Part shown: positions 23,519 to 33,392 of the stretch, piece after piece
How positions within the stretch are numbered: position 1 is the stretch's first letter
Layout: every line of letters begins with the position of its first letter
Assembly: GCA_900548535.1 (NCBI GenBank)
Contig: URLG01000002.1
Span: 1 to 64,000, forward strand
Source of the DNA: Candidatus Segatella intestinihominis
Lineage (GTDB): Bacteria > Bacteroidota > Bacteroidia > Bacteroidales > Bacteroidaceae
DNA length: 64,000 nt
Direction of reading: 5' to 3'
Translations under genes and position numbers: made by a program
The notes under the pieces: generated by a model
What the model saw: the letters and a program-made list of their open reading frames with translations, nothing else
Databases searched by the model: none
What the model was told of the DNA's origin: nothing

Positions 23519-26500
23519 TTACGACTCCTCTTCCTGAGTGTCCTTGAAGGAAGAAGGCGACACACCATACTGCTTGGTGAAGCAGCGGGTGAAATACTTT
23601 GGATCATTGAAGCCTACACGATAGGCTATCTCCGTGATGTTGCGATTCGCCACATTGTCGATAATCATTCGCTTGGCAATATCAAGACGATAGTTGCGGA
23701 TGAACTGGGCGGTAGGCAAACCCGTCTCAGCAGCCAACTTCTTGCTGAGCACACTGCGATTGAGCCCCAAGGCATCGGCTAGCTCTTGCACGCCAAACTC
23801 GGAGTCGTCATACTTCTTCTCCATCACTTCCATCACCTCGTCCATGAACGGACGCTCATTCTCCTTCACTTTCTCCTTGTCAGCCTCGATAGATTTCTTC
23901 TGGCTCTCCTGATAGCGCTGCTGGTTGGCAAGGATGGTCTGGATGCGACTCTGAAGCTTGCCTGGCTCATCGCTATCCTTGAGCGCAGCCTCGATAGGAC
24001 GATACAATGCTTCCACCTCTCGCTCACGCATCTTGCGGAGCTTATGCATATAGGCATACTGGAGGAAGGCAATGACACCTATTATTATAATAGTAACAAA
24101 CCACCAACTCTTCCAGAAGTATGGGGTAACGCTGACGGCCACCGAGATAACCTGCTCCTTGTTGGAGTCGATGGATGGCGAATACTTCACCTGAAACTCG
24201 TAGTTGCCGGCTGGCAGCGTGGAATATCTGACACTGTGCTGACCGGGACGCAGATTGACCCACTCATCCTCATAGCCCTTCATGCGATAGAGATACACAC
24301 CCTGCGTCTCGCTACCATAATTGAGTGCAGAGAAATTGATGGTGAATGACTTATCACTCTCGTGCAAACGAATCTTCTTGGCAATGGTGATGTCCTCGTC
24401 CAGATAGTCGCTGCCAGCGAATACGGGTTGGTTATCTACCTGCAAGCCCGTGAAACAGAGACGCTCCACATTGTTCACCTTGCGGTTGATGCCCAAGAGG
24501 CGCATCATACCAAACTCCGTGCCGAGGTATATCTCGCCCTTAGGGGAACGAATGGCTCCATTGAAATAGAACTGGGAACTGAGCAAACCATCTTCCTTGA
24601 AGAAACTGCTAAACGCCTCTGTCTTAGGATTGAAGATGGAGAGTCCATTCTTGGTGGCTATCCAAAGCATACCCTGATTGTCCTCCACGATGCCCATCAC
24701 CGCATTGTTGGCCAGACCATCGGCAGTGGTATAGTTCTTGATGTGGCTCTTGCCTTCCTTGTCGGTCCAGTGGCAATACATACCATAACCATTGCTGCCC
24801 ATCCATATCTTGCCATCCTGGGTTTGGCAGAACGACATGATCTTGTCGAAGACACCACTCTTCGGATTATCCAACTTATAAGAATGATAGGTTACGGCGA
24901 AATCTCCCTTGCCTCCACGACGCGACTTGAGATCTACCTCCACCATGCCCAGAATGCAACCCATCAAGAGTTTGCCATCCTTAGTCACCAACCTGCCGAT
25001 GCAGCCTCGGATGTCGAGACAGTGAGGGAATGGCAGGATGAGCTGCTGGCGCTTCATATCATAGAAGAACAAGCCATCGTTGCTACCTATCCACATACCG
25101 TCATTGATAGCATCGTAAGCCAAGGCGCCAATGAAGGAGAGCATTTGCTGGTATCTATCGCCCACCAAGAGAGGGGTGAGTTTGCCCGGCTGGCTCAATG
25201 GCATCACGGCAATGCCCCCACCCCAGGTACCTACCCAAAGGTTGCCATGACCATCGGCAGTGAGGGTGGACACGCTGTTGTGAGGCAAACCGGAGTTTGC
25301 CACCGTATAGTGAGTGAAACTTTTAGAGTGGGGGGGTAAGGCGTTCAAACCACCTTCCACCACGCCCGCCCAGAGGGTTCCGTCGGGTGCGGCATACATG
25401 GCATTGACTGCATTGCGAGCAATGGAGCCTGGATCGGAAGGATTGTTCTGATAGAACTCCAACAGCAAGAGGCGTGGGGTTAACTTGGTAACACCACCCG
25501 TCTCGGTGCCCACCCATATCTGTCCGTCCTTGCAGAAAAGACTGTTCACGAAGTTGCTGCTCAGCGGATTAACGGCAGTATTGCTATTCCAATGGTCCAC
25601 AACGCCCGTCTTATCATTGAGGATATCTACACCACAAAGGGTGCCCACATAGAGTTCATCGTCCGGGGATACGGCTAGGCTGGTAATCACCTCATGCTGC
25701 AAGGTGCGCTGGGCATCGCCTACATGAAATTCTTGCTTGGCACTATTGAAGAGTCCCTGGTTGGTGGCAAGCCATACCTTGCCATGATAAGAGATGATGG
25801 CTCCCGCATATCTGCCATAGAGCGGCAGGAAGAGGGAGGAGAGATCCTTAGCCACCAAGCGATTGCCCCGGGCGGAATACTCGCTCACCTTGCCATCATT
25901 ACAGATAACCACGGTGCCGTGATGATACACATCGCAAAGACCCAAGTCGGGAGCATTGTATGGATAAGAGGTGGTAAGCACGCTATTCACCTCGCCCTTC
26001 TCATTGAAGCCAAAGCGAGTGAGCTGGTTGATAGAGAGCATCCAGATATTGCCCTTGGCATCGCAATAGGTGCGAGTACACTGGGTATGGAATGTTCGAT
26101 CCAGTTGTTTCTGGATAGTTTCGTTCTCACAAGGTGGAACGATAGGTTGCATGGTGTTGAGGTCGAGCACCTGTGGTCCTTCTTCGAAGGCTATCCAAAG
26201 GCGCTTATAATGGTCTTCGTATACATTGCGGCAACTGTTGCTGCGCAAGCCGATGCCAGCAGTGCCAAGCCCGAAGTTTACGAAGTTGTAGCCATCGTAG
26301 CGTACCAATCCGCCACCATGGGTACAAATCCACACGAAGCCGTAAGAGTCTTGGAATATATCATCGGCAAAGTTATTAGGCATTCCCGCAGCCATGTTGA
26401 GATAGCTTACGTTATACTTACTAGGCATCCCGCCTTGTGCATATCCGCCCAAGGTAACGATCATTGCTGCTATGAAGGTTAGAATAAATCTTCTAATCAT
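23519..26500 (-). CDS. Propeller/Y_Y_Y sensor with AraC HTH, no kinase (SusR/HTCS-like regulator)
   Basis: From the ATG at 26500 the product is 993 residues. It has a signal peptide (ending GGYAQ), two seven-bladed periplasmic propellers with repeated G.LW.GT/NGL motifs, a Y_Y_Y domain (YRMKGYEDEWVNL...LPAGNYEFQVKYS), one membrane helix (about 799-818), a short charged cytoplasmic linker and an AraC HTH (about 885-985: ITEIAYRVGFNDPKYFTRCFTKQYGVSPS). Typical hybrid two-component regulators carry HisKA, HATPase and receiver domains; all are absent here. It is therefore a one-component transmembrane activator. The ATG overlaps the stop of a 32-residue membrane peptide (TAATG), and GGGAAAG just upstream is a fair ribosome site. 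The longer frame starting at 26647 overlaps those peptides and is rejected. It probably activates the adjacent arabinan locus, possibly the starch locus. Confidence 0.88.
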   Translation of the reverse strand: MIRRFILTFIAAMIVTLGGYAQGGMPSKYNVSYLNMAAGMPNNFADDIFQDSYGFVWICTHGGGLVRYDGYNFVNFGLGTAGIGLRSNSCRNVYEDHYKRLWIAFEEGPQVLDLNTMQPIVPPCENETIQKQLDRTFHTQCTRTYCDAKGNIWMLSINQLTRFGFNEKGEVNSVLTTSYPYNAPDLGLCDVYHHGTVVICNDGKVSEYSARGNRLVAKDLSSLFLPLYGRYAGAIISYHGKVWLATNQGLFNSAKQEFHVGDAQRTLQHEVITSLAVSPDDELYVGTLCGVDILNDKTGVVDHWNSNTAVNPLSSNFVNSLFCKDGQIWVGTETGGVTKLTPRLLLLEFYQNNPSDPGSIARNAVNAMYAAPDGTLWAGVVEGGLNALPPHSKSFTHYTVANSGLPHNSVSTLTADGHGNLWVGTWGGGIAVMPLSQPGKLTPLLVGDRYQQMLSFIGALAYDAINDGMWIGSNDGLFFYDMKRQQLILPFPHCLDIRGCIGRLVTKDGKLLMGCILGMVEVDLKSRRGGKGDFAVTYHSYKLDNPKSGVFDKIMSFCQTQDGKIWMGSNGYGMYCHWTDKEGKSHIKNYTTADGLANNAVMGIVEDNQGMLWIATKNGLSIFNPKTEAFSSFFKEDGLLSSQFYFNGAIRSPKGEIYLGTEFGMMRLLGINRKVNNVERLCFTGLQVDNQPVFAGSDYLDEDITIAKKIRLHESDKSFTINFSALNYGSETQGVYLYRMKGYEDEWVNLRPGQHSVRYSTLPAGNYEFQVKYSPSIDSNKEQVISVAVSVTPYFWKSWWFVTIIIIGVIAFLQYAYMHKLRKMREREVEALYRPIEAALKDSDEPGKLQSRIQTILANQQRYQESQKKSIEADKEKVKENERPFMDEVMEVMEKKYDDSEFGVQELADALGLNRSVLSKKLAAETGLPTAQFIRNYRLDIAKRMIIDNVANRNITEIAYRVGFNDPKYFTRCFTKQYGVSPSSFKDTQEEES

Positions 26501-26598
26501 TACTTTCCCTTCTTCCTGTCCTCTATTTTTGCATAGACAACCAATCCTGTTGAAAATACAGCCAGAAATATGTACATTCCAATTAATCCAATGGTCAT
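26500..26598 (-). CDS. 32-residue single-pass membrane peptide (second copy)
   Basis: A short frame encodes MTIGLIGMYIFLAVFSTGLV followed by VYAKIEDRKKGK. It is one hydrophobic helix with a positively charged cytoplasmic tail. It is a paralogue of the peptide encoded immediately upstream (both share the GL.GMYIFLA core and a VY...I....K tail). The ATG overlaps the upstream stop (ATGA) and its own stop overlaps the regulator start (TAATG), so translation is almost certainly coupled. No known family is recognised. Conservation of hydrophobic and charged positions between two diverged copies argues for a real product. Confidence 0.7.
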   Translation of the reverse strand: MTIGLIGMYIFLAVFSTGLVVYAKIEDRKKGK

Positions 26599-26690
26599 TG
26601 TTTTCTTTTCTGTTCAATGTTAGAATAAACAAGAGCTCCAATTGCAACTATAGCCAAGAATATATACATTCCTAATAAACCCATGCTCAT
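26595..26690 (-). CDS. 31-residue single-pass membrane peptide (first copy)
   Basis: The frame encodes MSMGLLGMYIFLAIVAIGAL then VYSNIEQKRKQ, a single transmembrane helix with a basic tail. It begins 2 nt after the stop of the 68-residue membrane protein, with GGAAAA as the ribosome site inside the end of that gene, and ends in an ATGA overlap with the second copy. An internal ATG at 26684 is an alternative start. Coupling to the sensor-regulator suggests a modulator or assembly partner in the inner membrane; this is inference. Confidence 0.7.
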   Translation of the reverse strand: MSMGLLGMYIFLAIVAIGALVYSNIEQKRKQ

Positions 26691-26692
26691 AA

Positions 26693-26899
26693 TTATTTTC
26701 CTTTCTTATTTTTATTATTACTTACCTTTCCTCGTTTTATAAGAAGCAGCCCAATTCCTAGAAGACCTGCAGCCAATGTCACTGCACCAATAAATGTCCA
26801 AACAGAATTATCATCCTTGTCAAACATTTGGGATAAAATATATGCTGTTATTATATACTTCGATATATCTAATAGCCATTTTCCTATTTCTTCTTCCAT
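26693..26899 (-). CDS. 68-residue DUF6722-like membrane protein
   Basis: This small protein starts MEEEIGKWLLDISKYIITAY and continues through a second hydrophobic helix (TFIGAVTLAAGLLGIGLLLI) to a lysine-rich tail (RGKVSNNKNKKGK), giving two membrane segments. The GKWLLD.SKYI.TA opening is what I associate with the DUF6722 family of Bacteroidota, function unknown. The start at 26899 is preferred over 26932 because the -7 element at 26930-26937 places transcription start downstream of the longer version. It heads a tightly packed operon: two small membrane peptides, then the sensor-regulator. Confidence 0.75.
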   Translation of the reverse strand: MEEEIGKWLLDISKYIITAYILSQMFDKDDNSVWTFIGAVTLAAGLLGIGLLLIKRGKVSNNKNKKGK

Positions 26900-26929
26900 A
26901 TTTAGCTGCTTTATTATTAAACTCTGCTG

Positions 26930-26937
26930 CAAATTTA
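26930..26937 (-). promoter_or_regulatory. -7 element TAAATTTG of the small-protein/regulator operon
   Basis: The minus strand reads TAAATTTG about 30 bp upstream of the DUF6722-like ATG at 26899. No standard -33 element is seen. Confidence 0.5.
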
Positions 26938-26978
26938 CAAAGAATAATTGAAACGAAAGAATATTTTTATGAAAAAAA

Positions 26979-27012
26979 AGCAGGCTAACGCTGATAACTG
27001 CGTTAGCCTGCT
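26979..27012 (-). terminator. Strong terminator of the starch catabolic operon
   Basis: AGCAGGCTAACGC (26979-26991) and its exact complement (27000-27012) form a perfect 13-bp stem with an 8-nt loop. On the minus strand it is followed by eight T residues. It lies 36 bp past the GH13 stop. Confidence 0.92.
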
Positions 27013-27048
27013 GAGATATGAAAGCATCAAGTGACTGATACTAAGTCT

Positions 27049-28977
27049 TTAGAACTCCAAGATCATCGCCTGGCGAGGACGGAGTTTTACGTTCTTATTG
27101 ATGAGGACAGTGCGACCATTGGTGATATCCGTTGCCTTCTGAGCATTGCCGATAATCTCGGCATAGCGAGATACATTCAGCTCATTAGCCTCGTTCTTGC
27201 CATTGATGATGGTCATCACGCTCTTGCCCTTGTACTGGCGAGCGATGACATATACACCCTTCTGTGGACAGAACTGAGTCTGCTTGCCCTTGGTAACCAC
27301 CTCATTGCCCTGACGCCAGTGTAAAAGTCGGCTCAACCAATTGAACATCTGGTTCTCTGTCTGCGTTCTGCCCTCAGCGGTAAAGGCATTATGCTTGTCG
27401 CCTGCCCATCCACCAGGGAAGTCCTTGCGCACATTGCCATCGGTTACGCTCTTGGTACCATTCATCAATACCTCGGTACCATAATAGAGCTGAGGGGTAC
27501 GGTTGATGGTAAGGAGCAAGGCGAGTGCCTGCTTCAAAGCCAAGGTATCCTTGCCCTCGCCGAGGAAACGGTCGGTATCGTGATTCTCCACGAATGCCAT
27601 CACGCTCTTTGGATTAGGATAGAGATAATCATAGCAGAGCACATTGTAGATGCGGTTCATGCCGTTCCACCAGTCATCAGTCTCCTCGTTCTTGGCACTG
27701 TTGATGCGGTCGAAGAATGCGAAGTCCATCACGGTTGGCAGATAGCTGTTCTTCTCAGAGAGCTTGCTGTCCTTCTGCCAAGCAGCGGTATAGGCTGGCT
27801 CGGTAACCCAGGTCTCTCCCACAGTGTTGAAGTGAGGATATTCATTGTCCAATGTCTTCATCCACTCTGCCATACCATCACGGTCGGCGTATGGATAGGT
27901 GTCCATGCGGATGCCATCGATGCCTGCACTCTCTATCCACCACTCGCTGTTCTGAATCAAGTACTTCATCACATGAGGGTTGCGCTGGTTGAGGTCTGGC
28001 ATACTTGGCACAAACCAACCATCCACCGTCTCATGGAGGTCTGCCTTGCTAGCGTATGGGTCCAAGACTGGAGTCAACTTATAGTTGGTCTGCATATACA
28101 TATCGTTGACGGTTCGGCTGCCATCCATCGTACCTATCTTCTTCTGATGCTCCGGAGTCTGGTACTCAGGCATGAGCCATTCTGGGGTATTAAACCAGTC
28201 CTTGGATGGCATGTCGGCTACCCATGGATGCTCAAATCCGCAGTGATTGAAGATCATATCCATTACCACCTTCAATCCCTTCTGGTGTGCTTGGTCGATG
28301 AGTGCCTTATACTCGGCATTGGTTCCGAAACGTGGATCTACACGATAATAATCGGTAGTGGCATAACCATGATAGGTACTATTCCTGCCATCGTTAGGAC
28401 TATCATTCTCCAAAACAGGGGTAAACCACAAGGCAGTTACACCCAACTGGTTGAAATAATCTAAGTGCTGACGGATTCCCTCCAAGTCACCACCATGACG
28501 AAGGCTAGGAGCCGTGCGGTCGCAAGTCTTATCACGCATGGTCTTGATGACATCGTTCTTAGGATTGCCATCGGCAAAGCGGTCTGGCATCAGCATATAG
28601 AGCACGTCCTCGTTAGAGAAACCGATGCGCTTATCGCCTGCCATCTCTCTATTCTTCAAGAGATACTTTACTTTTTTGGTTTGCTTGCCCTGCTTGAAGT
28701 TCAAGGTCATCTCGCCCGCCTTCGCGTCTTTCAGATTAAGATACACGAAGAGGTAGTTAGGCGAATCAAGACGGGCGATGGAGTCGATGCTCACACCCGG
28801 ATAATCCACCGATACCTCGGCATTCTTGATGTCCTTGCCATACACCATCAGCTGGAGAGAGGCATCCTTCATGCCCACATACCAGTTGGTAGGATCGATG
28901 CGGCTCACGTTGACAGCCGCATTCATACTCATTGCGCTACTCATAAGCAACAATAATGATACTATATTCTTTTTCAT
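27049..28977 (-). CDS. GH13 alpha-amylase / neopullulanase (SusA-like)
   Basis: This 642-residue exported enzyme has a signal peptide (ending MNAA), an N-terminal cyclomaltodextrinase-type beta domain (about 22-110) and a GH13 barrel. Catalytic residues are visible: Asp359 (GIRMDTYPY), Glu388 (TVGETWV) and Asp467 (FVENHDTDR), with the beta-4 region preceded by VVMDMIFNHCG. It resembles SusA, the periplasmic neopullulanase of the starch system, and should cut maltodextrins inside the periplasm. It is the last gene of the operon malQ-GH97-pullulanase-GH13 and is followed by a strong terminator. Confidence 0.92.
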   Translation of the reverse strand: MKKNIVSLLLLMSSAMSMNAAVNVSRIDPTNWYVGMKDASLQLMVYGKDIKNAEVSVDYPGVSIDSIARLDSPNYLFVYLNLKDAKAGEMTLNFKQGKQTKKVKYLLKNREMAGDKRIGFSNEDVLYMLMPDRFADGNPKNDVIKTMRDKTCDRTAPSLRHGGDLEGIRQHLDYFNQLGVTALWFTPVLENDSPNDGRNSTYHGYATTDYYRVDPRFGTNAEYKALIDQAHQKGLKVVMDMIFNHCGFEHPWVADMPSKDWFNTPEWLMPEYQTPEHQKKIGTMDGSRTVNDMYMQTNYKLTPVLDPYASKADLHETVDGWFVPSMPDLNQRNPHVMKYLIQNSEWWIESAGIDGIRMDTYPYADRDGMAEWMKTLDNEYPHFNTVGETWVTEPAYTAAWQKDSKLSEKNSYLPTVMDFAFFDRINSAKNEETDDWWNGMNRIYNVLCYDYLYPNPKSVMAFVENHDTDRFLGEGKDTLALKQALALLLTINRTPQLYYGTEVLMNGTKSVTDGNVRKDFPGGWAGDKHNAFTAEGRTQTENQMFNWLSRLLHWRQGNEVVTKGKQTQFCPQKGVYVIARQYKGKSVMTIINGKNEANELNVSRYAEIIGNAQKATDITNGRTVLINKNVKLRPRQAMILEF

Positions 28978-29036
28978 TGTTACACCTTATTATATTATAT
29001 AGGATTTCATGCCCTTTATATAGAGGGGGCACTCCC

Positions 29037-31049
29037 TTATTTCTGATAAAGAATCAAGGCAGACTGTCCATCCACCAAGACTTCCTTGCCTGATACATGA
29101 CCAAGTCCTTCCTCATTGATAACACCGTTGCAGCAAGCCACGGTGTATTCTCCCTCAGGGATAGCCATCTCCTTCGCCTCCTTATTGAAGTTGAAGATGA
29201 CGATGATGTTCTTCCAAGCATCGATGCCCTGAAGGTCCTTGAGTTGGAATCCTACGAGGCAATCCTGCTTGACACCCTTGGCATCCTCGCTTGTCAAGAA
29301 CAACAAGTGCTGACGTACCTTATCACCAGTAGAGAGGCGGAAGGCTGCATGGTTCTTGCGCAACTGGATGAGGTTCTTGTAATATATGAATACCTGTGGA
29401 TAACTCTGTAAGTTATTCCAGTCCAGATGGTTGATGCTATCAGGAGAGTTATAACTATTATGTACGCCCTTCTTATCGCGCAGCATCTCCTCACCACTCA
29501 GGATGAAAGGTACGCCCTGCGAAGTGAAGACGGCAGTCTGGGCTAGTTGGTCGATGCGAATCAACTCTGCCTTACGCAAATCCTCAGGGATGTTCTTGTC
29601 GGTAAGCGATGGGATGCTAGCCTTCAAGCGGTCAACCAAGCACATATCGTCGTGGCAACTTACATAGCTAATCTGCTCTGTAGGATTGTTGGTCCAAGGC
29701 TGCTTGTCATAGTTTACCTTATTCATATCCACCTGTGGATGGGCTATACCGCCCACGATACCAAACTTCAAGCTCTCCTCCTCGCCAGAGATTCCAGCAA
29801 GAAGTGCGCCCTTATGGTCGTCAGAGAATGGACCACGGAGGGCATCACGCATATCATCAGAGAAAGCACCAATGCCCTGAAGCTGCTGGGTATTCGCCTT
29901 CATCGCCAACTTTTCCGTTGGATAAGCACAACTGCCTGCGCTCCATCCCTCACCATAGATATAGATAGATGGATCTATCTCATTCACCATCTGGCGAATC
30001 TTCTGCATAGTCTCGATATCATGCACGCCCATCAAGTCGAAACGGAAGCCGTCAATGTGGTATTCATTGATCCAATACTTCACGCTCTCCAACATAAATT
30101 CACGCATCAAAGGCTTCTCTGAGGCGGTCTCATTGCCACAACCTGAACCATCAGAATACTTGCCTGCCGCTGTCTTGCGATAGTAATAGTCTGGATAAGT
30201 GCGCTGGAAATTGCTATTGTTGATATTGAATGTATGGTTATATACCACGTCGAGAATCACTCGGATGCCTGCCTTGTGCAGTGCCTGTACCATCTCCTTA
30301 AACTCCTTGATACGAGTTTCAGGCTTGTAAGGGTCTGTGCTATAACTGCCCTCAGGCACATTGTAGTTCTTTGGGTCATAGCCCCAGTTATATTGAGGGG
30401 TAGAGAGTTTGGTCTCATCTACCGAAGCGTAGTCGAAAGAAGGGAGGATGTGAATGGCATTCACACCGAGATTCTTCAGATGCAGAATAGCCTTAGGCTC
30501 TGTGAGAGCCAAGAACTTCCCCTTGTTCTGCAAGCCAGAAGAGGCATCTATAGAGAAGTCACGCCAGTGCATCTCATAGATAACGAGGTCGGCTGGCGAC
30601 TGAATGGCTGGGCGAACGTCGTTTTCCCAACCAGCAGGGTTGGTTTGAGCCAAGTCGATAATGGCTCCACGGTTGCCATTTACGCCCACAGCCTTGGCAA
30701 AAACACCAGGAGTTTCGCCCTTTCCCATGTCGAAAGTATAGTATTTACCGGCCAAATCGCCCTTGATGGTAGCCTCCCAACGGTCCTTTCCGGTGGCTTT
30801 CATCTTGACGGTCTTCACAGCCTTGCCAGCTTCACCAGCATTGTAAATACGCACTTTTACCGTATTTTTAGGGGTAATTTGGGTTGAAGCACCCGTATTT
30901 CCATCTACTTCGACACTTGTAGGCGCATTCAATTTGAAAATAGTTTTTACCTTAGAATACACCATCTCATCGAATGTATTCTGGGCAAAAGATACACATG
31001 GAATCATTGTTACCATAAGCGATAACGATATAGTTCTTATTGATTTCAT
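29037..31049 (-). CDS. pulA: Type I pullulanase (GH13)
   Basis: This 670-residue exported enzyme has a signal peptide ending VSFAQ, an N-terminal beta-sandwich of the CBM48 kind (about 35-145) and a GH13_14 barrel. The type I pullulanase signature YNWGYDP lies at 220-226. Catalytic residues are Asp338 (GFRFDLMG), Glu367 (IYGEGWS) and Asp467 (SCHDD). It hydrolyses alpha-1,6 branch points in starch and glycogen fragments. It lies 59 nt before the GH13 gene and 154 nt after the GH97 gene; the gap to GH97 contains two hairpins. The neighbouring enzymes supply alpha-1,4 cleavage and glucose release. Confidence 0.93.
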   Translation of the reverse strand: MKSIRTISLSLMVTMIPCVSFAQNTFDEMVYSKVKTIFKLNAPTSVEVDGNTGASTQITPKNTVKVRIYNAGEAGKAVKTVKMKATGKDRWEATIKGDLAGKYYTFDMGKGETPGVFAKAVGVNGNRGAIIDLAQTNPAGWENDVRPAIQSPADLVIYEMHWRDFSIDASSGLQNKGKFLALTEPKAILHLKNLGVNAIHILPSFDYASVDETKLSTPQYNWGYDPKNYNVPEGSYSTDPYKPETRIKEFKEMVQALHKAGIRVILDVVYNHTFNINNSNFQRTYPDYYYRKTAAGKYSDGSGCGNETASEKPLMREFMLESVKYWINEYHIDGFRFDLMGVHDIETMQKIRQMVNEIDPSIYIYGEGWSAGSCAYPTEKLAMKANTQQLQGIGAFSDDMRDALRGPFSDDHKGALLAGISGEEESLKFGIVGGIAHPQVDMNKVNYDKQPWTNNPTEQISYVSCHDDMCLVDRLKASIPSLTDKNIPEDLRKAELIRIDQLAQTAVFTSQGVPFILSGEEMLRDKKGVHNSYNSPDSINHLDWNNLQSYPQVFIYYKNLIQLRKNHAAFRLSTGDKVRQHLLFLTSEDAKGVKQDCLVGFQLKDLQGIDAWKNIIVIFNFNKEAKEMAIPEGEYTVACCNGVINEEGLGHVSGKEVLVDGQSALILYQK

Positions 31050-31108
31050 TTGGACATCGGCTTTTAAGTCTGATTATATCTGATCATAATTTTGTAAAGA
31101 AAAAACAG

Positions 31109-31196
31109 AATTAAGTACGCTCATTTTGGGCGTATTTAATTCCGCCTTGCCAGTCGCCCACAAATACCACAATTACAGAGCGGTAAAAGTGGGCGA
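31109..31196 (-). repeat. Two intercistronic hairpins between GH97 and pullulanase genes
   Basis: AATTAAGTACGC (31109-31120) pairs with 31130-31141 with one G-T position, and TCGCCCAC (31154-31161) pairs with GTGGGCGA (31189-31196). They are placed within a probable operon, so they may tune expression of the last two genes. Confidence 0.5.
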
Positions 31197-31203
31197 TATT
31201 TCT

Positions 31204-33357
<2,154 letters not shown>

Positions 33358-33392
33358 TTATACTAGTTGTCTTGTTCTTAATTCTTAATCGA

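Noticed and set aside
23519..26647. Longer start (26647) for the sensor-regulator
   Set aside because: The additional 49 residues overlap the two membrane peptide frames, contain no signal peptide, and would bury the real signal sequence starting at 26500.
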